NCBI GenBank assembly: GCA_016291995.1 | Contig: JAEEZV010000001.1 | Coordinates: 1-27,980, forward strand | DNA length: 27,980 nt | Direction of reading: 5' to 3' | Source of the DNA: Caryophanales bacterium | Lineage (GTDB): Bacteria > Bacillota_I > Bacilli_A > RF39 > UBA660 | Made by a program: the position numbers and the translations under genes | Part shown: positions 14,685 to 22,362 of the stretch, piece after piece | How the letters are laid out: every line of letters starts with the position of its first letter | Position numbering within the stretch: the stretch's first letter is position 1 | Notes under the pieces: generated by a model | Told to the model about the DNA's origin: nothing | Databases searched by the model: none | Seen by the model: the letters and a program-made list of their open reading frames with translations, nothing else

Positions 14685-15698
14685 ATGCAAGATATTTATG
14701 TGCTAGCAATTGAATCAAGTTGTGATGAAACAAGTATGAGTATTATTAAGAATGGTACTGAAGAAGTATGTACTGTTACAAACACGCAAATAGATATTCA
14801 TAAAGAGTATGGTGGCGTAGTACCTGAAGTTGCTAGTAGAACACATATTGAGAATATTACAATCGTCTTAGATGAATTACTTTTTAGAAGTAATTTTACA
14901 ATGGATATGATAGATTTAATTGCTGTTACATATGGTCCAGGACTTATTGGATCATTACTAATAGGATTACAGTGTGCTAAGACAATATCTTTAGTAACTG
15001 GTAAACCTTTAATTCCGGTTCATCATATTGCAGGTCATATCTATGCGAATAATTTAGAGAAAAGATTGGAGTTTCCACTGATAGCTTTAGTTGTTTCTGG
15101 AGGACATACTGATTTGGTATACATGAAAGAAGATTATTCATTTAAGAGAATCGGTTCAACATTAGATGATGCTGTTGGTGAAGCATATGATAAAGTAGCT
15201 AAGGTTTGCGGCTTAGAATATCCTGGTGGACCGTTAGTTGATAAGTTGGCCAAAGAAGGTAATGATACTTATGATTTACCATTACCACTAAATGATGATA
15301 CGTATAATTTTAGTTTTAGTGGAATTAAATCTGCCGTTGTGAATACTATTCACAATGAGCATCAAAGGGGTAATGAAATAAGAGTTCCTGATATGTGTAC
15401 ATCTTTTCAAAATAGAGTAGTTACAGTCCTTGTTAAAAAGACAATGAGAGCTTTAAAAGAATATAATGCTAAGAATTTAATTTTAGCAGGTGGTGTAGCA
15501 GCTAATAGTTATTTAAGACAAGAATTAACAAAGGCATGTCTAGAAAATGGTATTAATTTTAGTTATCCAAGGATTTCTTATTGTACTGATAATGCAGCGA
15601 TGATTGGAGCAGCTGCATATTATGCTTATAAGAAAGGTATAATAGCTGATCAAACATTAAATGCTGTGGCAGTTGAACCATTATATAATGAAAAATAA
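14685..15698 (+). CDS. tsaD: tRNA t6A threonylcarbamoyltransferase TsaD
   Basis: A 337-residue ASKHA-fold enzyme that transfers threonylcarbamoyl from threonylcarbamoyl-AMP to A37 of tRNA. Diagnostic motifs are LAIESSCDETS (7-17), GGVVPEVASRTHIENI, TYGPGLIGSLLIG, the metal-binding H114-I-A-G-H118, VSGGHTDLV, GEAYDKVAKVCGL and the C-terminal YCTDNAAMIGAAA with its metal-binding Asp. Length matches the family. A strong AAGGAGGTG precedes the ATG. It completes the tsaE-tsaB-rimI-tsaD cluster and ends at a bidirectional terminator shared with clpP. The TsaC partner is not in the window. Confidence 0.97.
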   Translation: MQDIYVLAIESSCDETSMSIIKNGTEEVCTVTNTQIDIHKEYGGVVPEVASRTHIENITIVLDELLFRSNFTMDMIDLIAVTYGPGLIGSLLIGLQCAKTISLVTGKPLIPVHHIAGHIYANNLEKRLEFPLIALVVSGGHTDLVYMKEDYSFKRIGSTLDDAVGEAYDKVAKVCGLEYPGGPLVDKLAKEGNDTYDLPLPLNDDTYNFSFSGIKSAVVNTIHNEHQRGNEIRVPDMCTSFQNRVVTVLVKKTMRALKEYNAKNLILAGGVAANSYLRQELTKACLENGINFSYPRISYCTDNAAMIGAAAYYAYKKGIIADQTLNAVAVEPLYNEK

Positions 15699-15717
15699 AA
15701 GAGCAAAGCTCTTTTTT
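15697..15717. terminator. bidirectional terminator between tsaD and clpP
   Basis: AAAAGAGC (15697-15704), loop AAA, GCTCTTTT (15708-15715), flanked by A- and T-runs on both strands. It serves the two convergent genes and overlaps their stop codons. Confidence 0.85.
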
Positions 15718-16285
15718 ATTTTAGAATTTCATCGATAATGCCATATTCAAGTGCTTCACTAGCATTCATGTAGTAATCTCTATCAGTATCTTTTTCTATT
15801 TGTTTTAAGGTTTTATTAGTATTTTTAGATAGAATGGTATTTAATTTTTTCCTCAATCCTAATATTCTTTTAGCTACAATATCAATTTCAGTGGCTTGAC
15901 CTTCGGCACCACCTAGAGGCTGATGAATCATTACTTCAGAATTTGGAAGTGAATATCTTTTGCCTTTCTTGCCGCTTGATAATATGAAGGCAGCCATTGA
16001 TGCTGCCATGCCAACACATATCGTGGATACATCACTTTTAATATAGTTCATCGTATCATATATAGCCATTCCAGATGTGATAGATCCTCCAGGAGAATTT
16101 ATGTAAACATAAATATCATCTTCTTTGATGCTATCTAGATAGAGTAGTTCTGCAATAACTATATTAGCTGTATCATCATTTATTTCACCACTAAGCAAGA
16201 TAATTCTATTTTTTAAAAGTCTTGAATATATATCATAAACTCTTTCTCCCATATTATTTTTTTCTATAACTGTTGGAATTAACAT
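15716..16285 (-). CDS. clpP: ATP-dependent Clp protease proteolytic subunit ClpP
   Basis: A 189-residue serine peptidase that forms the two-ring Clp proteolytic chamber with ClpX/ClpC ATPases. The catalytic triad is complete: S96 in GMAASMAAF, H121 in MIHQP and D166 in EKDTDRD. Other family blocks are PTVIEKNNMGERVYDIYSRLL and YINSPGGSITSGMAIYD. Length is normal and the active site argues against a TepA-type paralogue. The start follows AGGTGAT. No CtsR-type direct repeat is visible in the 156-bp divergent region shared with fhs, and I could not fix its promoter with confidence. Confidence 0.96.
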   Translation of the reverse strand: MLIPTVIEKNNMGERVYDIYSRLLKNRIILLSGEINDDTANIVIAELLYLDSIKEDDIYVYINSPGGSITSGMAIYDTMNYIKSDVSTICVGMAASMAAFILSSGKKGKRYSLPNSEVMIHQPLGGAEGQATEIDIVAKRILGLRKKLNTILSKNTNKTLKQIEKDTDRDYYMNASEALEYGIIDEILK

Positions 16286-16349
16286 TATATCACCTAATAA
16301 TATATTAGTAATTATCGTGATATTTATTACTTATATCAGTATCCAATTT

Positions 16350-16378
16350 TTGACATATATATTTTATATAAATATGAT
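16350..16378 (+). promoter_or_regulatory. upstream promoter of fhs
   Basis: Perfect TTGACA (16350-16355), 17-bp spacer, TATGAT (16373-16378). The -10 runs into the left arm of the inverted repeat described next. Confidence 0.6.
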
Positions 16379-16407
16379 TATCTAAAAAGATGTAGATAAT
16401 CTTTTTT
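16376..16407 (+). promoter_or_regulatory. inverted repeat with T-run between the two fhs promoters
   Basis: GATTATCTA (16376-16384) and TAGATAATC (16393-16401) form a perfect 9-bp inverted repeat with an 8-nt spacer, followed by six T residues. As RNA it looks like a terminator. As DNA it overlaps the -10 and expected start of the upstream fhs promoter, the classic place for an operator. The sequence does not decide between these. Confidence 0.5.
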
Positions 16408-16412
16408 CATTA

Positions 16413-16421
16413 TGATATAAT
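16413..16421 (+). promoter_or_regulatory. proximal extended -10 promoter of fhs
   Basis: TGA plus perfect TATAAT (16416-16421), without a good -35. The ribosome binding site GGAGGGTG (16429-16436) would lie almost at the transcription start. Confidence 0.5.
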
Positions 16422-16441
16422 AACTCTTGGAGGGTGATAAC

Positions 16442-18103
16442 ATGACAGATATAGAAATTGCAAGAAATACGAGATTAAATAAAATAACTACGGTAGCTAA
16501 GAAATTAGGAATTAACAGTTCAGAATTAGAATTATATGGTAGTTATAAGGCAAAAATATCTGACGGTGTCTACGATAGACTTAAGAATAAGAAGAATGGT
16601 AAATTGGTTTTGGTAACAGCAATTAGTCCAACTCCACTTGGAGAAGGAAAGACAACGATGTCTATAGCGATTGCTGATGGACTTAGGAAGATTGGTAAAA
16701 ATTCTATTTTAGCTTTGAGAGAACCATCATTAGGACCTGTTTTTGGAATTAAAGGCGGTGCTACTGGTGGAGGACGTGTTCAAGTTGCACCAATGGAAGA
16801 TATCAATTTACATTTTACTGGTGATATTCATGCTATTACGGCAGCTAATAATTTGCTATCTGCAATGATTGATAACCATATTTGCTTTGGCAATAGTTTG
16901 GGCATCGATAGAGTAGTATGGAAAAGATGTGTAGATTTAAATGATAGGCAACTAAGAGTTGTGACGACCGGTTTATCAAAAGATAAAGGAGTTGTTCCTA
17001 GAGATGACGTTTTTGATATAACAGTTGCTTCAGAGGTAATGGCTATTTTATGTCTTGCTAAAGATATGCCAGATTTAAAGAAGAGACTTGGCAATATTAC
17101 AATTGGTTATACAAAAGATGATAAACCTATTTATGCAAGAGACTTAAAGGCTGAAGGAAGTATGGCAGTACTTTTAAAGGATGCTTTAAAACCAAATTTG
17201 GTTCAAACATTAGAACATACACCAGCAATTATTCATGGAGGCCCATTTGCTAATATTGCTCACGGATGCAATAGTGTTGTTGCAACAAAATTAGCATTGA
17301 AATTGGGAGATTATGTTATTACAGAGGCTGGATTCGGTGCTGACTTAGGAGCTGAAAAATTCTTAGATATTAAATGTAGGTGTGCAGGCCTTAAACCAGA
17401 TGCTGTTGTTATCGTAGCAACAATTAAAGCTTTAAAATATCATGGTGGTATTCCTAAAGATGAAATATTAAATGAAAATATGGCCGGATTAGAAAAAGGT
17501 ATAGATAATCTATATAAACATATTAGTAATATTAGAGACAAGTTCGGATTAAATGTAATCGTAGCTATCAATAAGTATGCTAGTGATACTAAGAAGGAAA
17601 TTAAATTCTTAGAAGAAAAGTTAAATGAAATAGGAGTAGAACTTAGTCTAGTAACAGGTTATACTGATGGAGGAAACGGAGCAAAAGATATAGCTAAGAA
17701 ATTAGTTAAACTTGTAACAAAGCCATCTAAATTAACATATACATATGAATTAGATGATAGTATTAAAAATAAAATTAAAAAAGTAGCTACGAAGATTTAT
17801 TATGCTAAAGATGTTGAATATTCTGAGAAAGCTTTAGAAGAAATTAAAAAAATAGAAAAATTAGGCTTTTCTGATTATCCAGTATGTATTGCTAAAACAC
17901 AATATTCATTATCTGATGATCCTAAAAATTTACTTTGTGATGAAGATTACAATATAACAGTTAGAGATGTACAACTTAAAACAGGAGCTGGATTTATCGT
18001 AGCTTTGGCAGGTAAAATAATGACAATGCCAGGATTACCTAAAGTACCAGCAGCAGAAAAAATAGATATTGATAAAGATGGAAATATAGTTGGCATATTT
18101 TAG
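16442..18103 (+). CDS. fhs: formate-tetrahydrofolate ligase (10-formyl-THF synthetase)
   Basis: A 553-residue enzyme that joins formate to tetrahydrofolate using ATP, supplying 10-formyl-THF for purine and fMet-tRNA synthesis. Motifs include the P-loop TPLGEGKTT, REPSLGPVFGIKGGATGGGRVQV, DINLHFTGDIHAI, NLVQTLEHTPAIIHGGPFANIAHGCNS, ITEAGFGADLGAEKF and the C-terminal GFIVALAGKIMTMPGLPKVPAAEKI. Length is normal. A TTG at 16427 is in frame but falls inside the ribosome binding site, so ATG 16442 is the start. It is a single-gene unit with its own terminator. Confidence 0.97.
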   Translation: MTDIEIARNTRLNKITTVAKKLGINSSELELYGSYKAKISDGVYDRLKNKKNGKLVLVTAISPTPLGEGKTTMSIAIADGLRKIGKNSILALREPSLGPVFGIKGGATGGGRVQVAPMEDINLHFTGDIHAITAANNLLSAMIDNHICFGNSLGIDRVVWKRCVDLNDRQLRVVTTGLSKDKGVVPRDDVFDITVASEVMAILCLAKDMPDLKKRLGNITIGYTKDDKPIYARDLKAEGSMAVLLKDALKPNLVQTLEHTPAIIHGGPFANIAHGCNSVVATKLALKLGDYVITEAGFGADLGAEKFLDIKCRCAGLKPDAVVIVATIKALKYHGGIPKDEILNENMAGLEKGIDNLYKHISNIRDKFGLNVIVAINKYASDTKKEIKFLEEKLNEIGVELSLVTGYTDGGNGAKDIAKKLVKLVTKPSKLTYTYELDDSIKNKIKKVATKIYYAKDVEYSEKALEEIKKIEKLGFSDYPVCIAKTQYSLSDDPKNLLCDEDYNITVRDVQLKTGAGFIVALAGKIMTMPGLPKVPAAEKIDIDKDGNIVGIF

Positions 18104-18110
18104 TAAAATA

Positions 18111-18147
18111 AAATAAGTATGGATAAAATTCTATACTTATTTTTTTG
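18111..18147 (+). terminator. intrinsic terminator after fhs
   Basis: AAATAAGTAT (18111-18120) pairs with ATACTTATTT (18133-18142) around a 12-nt loop, followed by T residues. The stem is AT-rich but 10 bp long. Confidence 0.7.
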
Positions 18148-18151
18148 TTTT

Positions 18152-18160
18152 TGTTATAAT
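18152..18160 (+). promoter_or_regulatory. extended -10 promoter of the VanY-type gene
   Basis: TGT plus perfect TATAAT (18155-18160), immediately after the fhs terminator tail. The AGGTG ribosome binding site starts 7 nt later, so the mRNA leader would be about 11 nt. Confidence 0.5.
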
Positions 18161-18177
18161 TTTATTAGGTGAAGTTT

Positions 18178-19302
18178 ATGAGTAGTAGAAAGAAATCTAA
18201 GAAAAAGAATATTGTACCATTATTAGTATTACTTATCATTATTGCAGTATTAGTTTATTTTTGGTATCAAAAATACTTAGAAAAAACGAGTTTAAAAATT
18301 TCTTTAGTTAATAAATTAACAGCAGAAATAAATAGTGAAGTAGAATTAAAAAAATATGTTAAAGCTATTACTAATGGGGAGTTATTAAATGGTAGCGATA
18401 TGGTAGAAACTGATAAACTTGGTAAGAAAGAATTGTCTTTGAAAATAAAAGCAAAAGATAAAGAAGTGGATTATCCTTTTGAAATAGAAGTAGTAGATAC
18501 TACTAAACCTGAGATAACTGCATCTAAGGAGATTTCATCCTATGTAAATAAAGATATTGATTTACTAAAGGATGTTACCGTCTCTGATAATTCTAAAGAA
18601 GAAATATCTGCTAAAGTTACTGGTGAATACGATAAGACAAAAGAAGGTAAGTACGAACTTAAATACGAGGCGATCGATTCATCTGGAAACAAAGCGGAAT
18701 ATGATTTCATTTTAAATATTATAAGTGATCCAAATAATTATACATTTACAACTAGTAAAGGATTTCAGGGTAAAGTAGTGGATGGAGTTACATATATTGA
18801 TGGAACACTTATTGCAAATAAGACTTATGCTCTTCCAAGTAATTATGGAAAGGGTATTACTAGTGAAGCAAATAGTGCGTTTAGTAAGATGAAAGAAGCA
18901 GCAGCTGCAGATGGTATAAGTATCTGGATAGCTTCAGGATATCGTAGTTATTACGATCAAAAATATATTTATAATAATTATGTTAAGAATGATGGTCAAG
19001 CTATGGCAGATACATATTCAGCTAGGCCAGGGCATTCAGAACATCAAACAGGACTTGCCATGGATTTAAATTATATCGATGATGATTTCGGCAATACTGC
19101 TGCAGGGATTTGGCTAAATAATAATAGTTATAAATATGGATTTATTTTAAGATATGTTAAAGGAAAAGATGACATTACTGGTTATAAATATGAACCATGG
19201 CATTTTAGATACGTCGGTACTGATTTGGCAAAAAAACTATATAATGATGGCAACTGGATAACGGTAGAAGAATATTACGGAATAGATAGTAAGTATAAAT
19301 AA
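18178..19302 (+). CDS. membrane-anchored D-Ala-D-Ala carboxypeptidase (VanY/peptidase M15B) with Ig-like domain
   Basis: A 374-residue surface enzyme. A lysine-rich start is followed by one membrane segment (about 12-29). Next comes a beta-rich region (about 35-185) with the bacterial Ig-like pattern DTTKPEITAS...VTVSDNS...GKYELKYEAIDSSGNKAEYDFILNI (read in parts), as in DUF5011-type repeats. The C-terminal zinc peptidase has SGYRSYYDQ, then PGHSEHQTGLAMD with H289 and D296, and EPWHFRYVG with H342. This is the VanY-type DD-carboxypeptidase that trims stem peptides of peptidoglycan outside the membrane. No vancomycin-resistance genes are nearby, so housekeeping trimming is likely. The start is ATG 18178 after AGGTG; the in-frame GTG 18169 overlaps that site. 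Confidence 0.9.
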   Translation: MSSRKKSKKKNIVPLLVLLIIIAVLVYFWYQKYLEKTSLKISLVNKLTAEINSEVELKKYVKAITNGELLNGSDMVETDKLGKKELSLKIKAKDKEVDYPFEIEVVDTTKPEITASKEISSYVNKDIDLLKDVTVSDNSKEEISAKVTGEYDKTKEGKYELKYEAIDSSGNKAEYDFILNIISDPNNYTFTTSKGFQGKVVDGVTYIDGTLIANKTYALPSNYGKGITSEANSAFSKMKEAAAADGISIWIASGYRSYYDQKYIYNNYVKNDGQAMADTYSARPGHSEHQTGLAMDLNYIDDDFGNTAAGIWLNNNSYKYGFILRYVKGKDDITGYKYEPWHFRYVGTDLAKKLYNDGNWITVEEYYGIDSKYK

Positions 19303-19325
19303 AGGAAGATTATCTTCCTTTTATT
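19301..19325 (+). terminator. intrinsic terminator after the VanY-type gene
   Basis: AAAGGAAGA (19301-19309), loop TTA, TCTTCCTTT (19313-19321), then a T-rich tail. Confidence 0.8.
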
Positions 19326-19329
19326 TACA

Positions 19330-19358
19330 TTGACATATACTCTTTGGCATATTATAAT
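19330..19358 (+). promoter_or_regulatory. promoter of uvrB
   Basis: Perfect TTGACA (19330-19335), 17-bp spacer, perfect TATAAT (19353-19358). No LexA/DinR box (GAAC-N4-GTTC type) is visible in this short region. Confidence 0.85.
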
Positions 19359-19382
19359 TTTAAATAGTTATGGGGTGATTCT

Positions 19383-21335
19383 ATGTTTAATCTAGTATCA
19401 AAATTTAGTCCTAGTGGCGATCAGCCTAAGGCAATTAGAGAACTTGTAGATGGTATTAAATCTGGTAAACGTAATCAGGTTCTTTTAGGTGCTACTGGTA
19501 CTGGTAAAACATTTACAATTGCCAATGTTATTAAAGAAGTAAATAAACCAACGTTAGTACTTGCACATAATAAAACTTTAGCTGGACAATTATATAGTGA
19601 ATTTAAAGAGTTGTTTCCTAATAATAGAGTAGAATACTTTGTTTCTTACTATGATTATTATCAACCGGAAGCATATGTTCCAAGTACGGATACATATATT
19701 GAAAAGGATGCTAAAATTAATGATGAAATTGATGAACTTAGACATAAAGCAACATCAGCGTTACTTTCTCGTGACGATGTAATTGTCATTGCTTCCGTAT
19801 CATGTATTTATGGTATTGGTGAGGTTGAAGAGTATAAAAACAAGATGCTTACAATAAATAAAGGCGATACAATGGAAAGAGATGCTGTTCTTTCTAAGTT
19901 AGTTGATATGTTATATGAGAGAAGTCAATTTGATTTATCGCGTGGAACATTTAGAGTAAGAGGAGATACTATTGAATTAATACCAGCATATGAAAGACAA
20001 AATGGTATTTTAATTGAATTTTTTGGCGATGAAGTAGATAGAATTTGTGAATTTGATGTTGTAACGGGAGCAATTATTAAAGAAAAGAAGAGTGTTTCAA
20101 TATTTCCGGCAAGTCATTTCGTAACTAGTGATGATAAACTTAAAGAAGCAGTAAAGAGAATTAAAGAGGAACTAGAAGTAAGAAGAAAATACTTTTTAGA
20201 CAACAATAAATTAATTGAGGAACAACGCATTAGAGAAAGAGTAAACTACGATACAGAAATGTTACTTGAAACAGGTTTTTGTAGGGGAGTAGAAAATTAT
20301 TCTAGACATTTGGCTTTAAGAGGGGAAGGAGAAACACCTACGACATTAATAGATTTCTTTCCAAAAGATTTCTTGCTTGTTGTTGATGAATCACATGTGA
20401 CATTGCCTCAGGTTAGAGGAATGTATAATGGGGACAGGGCAAGAAAGCAAAATCTAGTAGATTATGGTTTTAGATTACCTAGTGCATTAGATAATAGGCC
20501 ACTAAAATTTGAAGAATTTACAAGTAAGATTAATCAAGCTATTTATGTTAGTGCTACACCAGGTGATTATGAACTTAGTCTTGTAAACAATCACTTTACG
20601 GAACAAATCATTAGACCAACAGGCCTTTTAGATCCATTAATTGAAGTTAGAACTAGCAAAAATCAGATTGATGATTTGATAAAAGAAATAAATATTAGAC
20701 AAGAAAAAAATGAAAGAGTATTAATTACTACGCTTACGATTAAGATGGCTGAGGAATTAACTAATTATTTAAAAGATATCGATATAAAGGTTGCATATCT
20801 TCATAATGAGATTAAGACATTAGAAAGATTAAGAATAATAAGAGATTTACGTCTTGGGGTATATGATGTTGTCGTAGGAATAAATCTTTTAAGAGAAGGA
20901 ATCGATATTCCTGAAGTATCGTTAATTGCTATTATGGATGCTGATAAACAAGGATTCTTAAGAAGTGATAGAAGTCTAATTCAGACTATTGGTAGATGCG
21001 CTAGAAATGCTAATGGTAAAGTAATTATGTATGCAGATACAATTAGTGATAGTATGAAGATAGCAATAGATGAGACCAAGAGAAGAAGAAGTATTCAAGA
21101 AAAATATAATGAAGAAAATCATATTGTTCCTAAAACTATTATCAAAGAAATTAGAGATTTAATTACTAATGAAGATACAACTTCTAAGGAAAATAAAAAA
21201 GAAAAAATGAGTAAGAAAGAAAAATTTGATATGATAGATAGGCTTACAAAAGAAATGAATAAAGCAGCGAGAGAACTTAACTTTGAGAGAGCTATGGAAT
21301 TAAGAGATATTATCTTTGAATTAGAAAGTGAATAG
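19383..21335 (+). CDS. uvrB: excinuclease ABC subunit UvrB
   Basis: A 650-residue helicase-like damage-verification subunit of nucleotide excision repair, acting with UvrA and UvrC. It begins FNLVSKFSPSGDQPKAI, with Walker A GATGTGKT near 39-46. The damage-binding beta-hairpin region YYDYYQPEAYVP follows, then VVDESHVTLPQ, AIYVSATPGDYEL, the helicase motif LLREGIDIPEVSLIAIMDADKQGFLRS (read in parts) and QTIGRCARN. The C-terminal UVR domain (about 615-649) is the UvrC contact. The RBS is GGGGTGA. In most Bacillota uvrA follows directly; here it is missing and a surface-protein locus follows instead. Confidence 0.97.
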   Translation: MFNLVSKFSPSGDQPKAIRELVDGIKSGKRNQVLLGATGTGKTFTIANVIKEVNKPTLVLAHNKTLAGQLYSEFKELFPNNRVEYFVSYYDYYQPEAYVPSTDTYIEKDAKINDEIDELRHKATSALLSRDDVIVIASVSCIYGIGEVEEYKNKMLTINKGDTMERDAVLSKLVDMLYERSQFDLSRGTFRVRGDTIELIPAYERQNGILIEFFGDEVDRICEFDVVTGAIIKEKKSVSIFPASHFVTSDDKLKEAVKRIKEELEVRRKYFLDNNKLIEEQRIRERVNYDTEMLLETGFCRGVENYSRHLALRGEGETPTTLIDFFPKDFLLVVDESHVTLPQVRGMYNGDRARKQNLVDYGFRLPSALDNRPLKFEEFTSKINQAIYVSATPGDYELSLVNNHFTEQIIRPTGLLDPLIEVRTSKNQIDDLIKEINIRQEKNERVLITTLTIKMAEELTNYLKDIDIKVAYLHNEIKTLERLRIIRDLRLGVYDVVVGINLLREGIDIPEVSLIAIMDADKQGFLRSDRSLIQTIGRCARNANGKVIMYADTISDSMKIAIDETKRRRSIQEKYNEENHIVPKTIIKEIRDLITNEDTTSKENKKEKMSKKEKFDMIDRLTKEMNKAARELNFERAMELRDIIFELESE

Positions 21336-21361
21336 GTATATTTAAATATATCTATTTTTTT
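21331..21361 (+). terminator. intrinsic terminator after uvrB
   Basis: AATAGGTATAT (21331-21341), loop TTAA, ATATATCTATT (21346-21356), 11 bp with one G-T pair, then a T-run. It contains the uvrB stop. Confidence 0.75.
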
Positions 21362-21379
21362 GAAAAAAAATATTTATTT

Positions 21380-21409
21380 TTGAAAGAAAATATGATAATA
21401 TAGTTATAT
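21380..21409 (+). promoter_or_regulatory. probable promoter of the first TasA/CalY-like gene
   Basis: TTGAAA (21380-21385), about 18 bp, then TTATAT (21404-21409). An alternative is the extended -10 TGA-TAATAT (21393-21401). Either would put the start near the 5' helix of the structured leader. The exact element is uncertain. Confidence 0.4.
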
Positions 21410-21544
21410 ATGGTAGGAGAGGATAAAAACGCCATATTGATGTATGCTTCTTTCTAGTGTGCATTATTTAGGCCAAATGCTTTGGGGACAGGCATTATGG
21501 TATTACGTGGTTCCCAAAGCGAGAAAGGTTAGGAGGTGAAATTT
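21408..21544 (+). promoter_or_regulatory. structured 5' leader RNA, copy 1
   Basis: A 137-nt untranslated leader with two helices shared with copy 2 at 22218-22362. Helix 1: ATATGGT (21408-21414) with GCCATAT (21431-21437). Helix 3: GCTTTGGGGAC (21479-21489) with GTTCCCAAAGC (21510-21520), 11 bp, apical loop starting AGGCATTATGG. AATGC (21476-21480) can instead pair with GCATT (21492-21496), which would break the outer end of helix 3. A weaker middle hairpin (21440-21464) is possible. The ribosome binding site AGGAGGTG (21531-21538) follows 10 nt after helix 3. I do not recognise a known riboswitch class. Confidence 0.65.
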
Positions 21545-22177
21545 ATGGAGAAGAACAATTCTAAAATAGTAGCAGTTGTTGCGCTAGTTGTAGCTGTTGT
21601 TGCTTTATCAGTAGGTTTTGCCACTTTTTCTGCAACATTAACTATTACAAATACTAGTGCGGCAATCAATCCAACTAATACTTTTACAACTAATGTTAAA
21701 TATGCTGCAAATTCTGTATCTTGTACAACAACAGGTGATGCAGTTGTTAGTAATTCAGGTACATTAACAGATACAGCTTGGAATGGAGTAGCTATTACAT
21801 TAAAGACTCCTGGCGATAAAGCAACATGTACAGCTAACATTTCTAATCTTAGTTCATTTGTTGCATATTTAAGAGAAATCAATACAGCGACTGCTTTATC
21901 TTGTAGTGCTCTTGCTGGTTCAAATGCTGCTAGTGCTGCAAACGTTACAGCAGTATGTAATGCTTTAAGTCTTGTGGTTACTGTTGGAACAGATAGTGCT
22001 ACAGCAACAGCTAGTGCTGCTGGAAGCGCAGTAGTTAGCGGAACAACTAATAAAATTGCAACATCAGGAACGCAAGCAGTTAAATTTGAATTAACATATG
22101 CTGCTGGATCTCAACCAGCAGATGGTGATATAACTGTTAACGTACCACAGATGAATGTTATTTATAAGACAGCATAA
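21545..22177 (+). CDS. secreted TasA/CalY (camelysin)-like protein, paralogue 1
   Basis: A 210-residue exported protein. A short polar start (MEKNNSK) leads into a hydrophobic stretch (about 8-25, IVAVVALVVAVVALSVGF) and then ATFSATLTITNTSA, the layout of SipW-dependent TasA/CalY signal peptides. The mature part is rich in Ala, Thr, Ser and Val, and likely all beta. It has four cysteines (in SCTT, ATCTAN, LSCSA and AVCNA) conserved in paralogue 2, so probably two disulfides. Both end VPQMNxIYxTA. The family forms extracellular fibres in Bacillus. The in-frame GTG 21536 lies inside the ribosome binding site AGGAGGTG, so ATG 21545 is the start. Base composition is visibly richer in G and C than its neighbours, suggesting high expression. 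A fibre role is inferred. Confidence 0.75.
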   Translation: MEKNNSKIVAVVALVVAVVALSVGFATFSATLTITNTSAAINPTNTFTTNVKYAANSVSCTTTGDAVVSNSGTLTDTAWNGVAITLKTPGDKATCTANISNLSSFVAYLREINTATALSCSALAGSNAASAANVTAVCNALSLVVTVGTDSATATASAAGSAVVSGTTNKIATSGTQAVKFELTYAAGSQPADGDITVNVPQMNVIYKTA

Positions 22178-22182
22178 GGTAC

Positions 22183-22211
22183 TTTACAGTAGTTTTAAGA
22201 TGTGTTAAAAT
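22183..22211 (+). promoter_or_regulatory. promoter of the second TasA/CalY-like gene
   Basis: TTTACA (22183-22188), 17-bp spacer, TAAAAT (22206-22211) with extended TGT. The expected start near 22218 coincides with the 5' helix of leader copy 2. No terminator separates it from paralogue 1, so read-through is also possible. Confidence 0.65.
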
Positions 22212-22217
22212 ATTTAT

Positions 22218-22362
22218 TGTATGGTAAGTCGGCAAAACATATCATACATAAATAGTGCATATACGTATGCGGTAGGATTTATTCCTAGTCTAATGCTTTG
22301 GGAACAGGCATTAAGGCTTATTTGAAGTTCCCAAAGTAAAGAAAGGTTAGGAGGTGAAATTT
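22218..22362 (+). promoter_or_regulatory. structured 5' leader RNA, copy 2
   Basis: The counterpart of the leader at 21408. Helix 1: TGTATGGTA (22218-22226) with TATCATACA (22240-22248), 9 bp with one wobble. Then two short local hairpins: GCATA/TATGC (22257-22270) and TAGGA/TCCTA (22273-22287). Helix 3: CTTTGGGAAC (22296-22305) with GTTCCCAAAG (22327-22336), plus an outer G-U pair. The apical loop starts AGGCATTAAGG. AATGC (22292-22296) and GCATT (22308-22312) give the same alternative pairing. From GAAAGGTTAGGAGGTG into the coding start, both copies are identical. Confidence 0.68.

Noticed and set aside
21408..21544. Leader as a c-di-GMP riboswitch, suggested by GG-AAAAC in the first loop and by the surface-protein gene
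   Set aside because: The conserved core sequences of the c-di-GMP-I and c-di-GMP-II classes, as I know them, are not present.
21529..21882. Minus-strand open frame opposite the first TasA/CalY-like gene
   Set aside because: Its plus-strand partner has a signal peptide, ribosome binding site and a paralogue; the antisense frame comes from the Ala/Thr/Val-rich codons.
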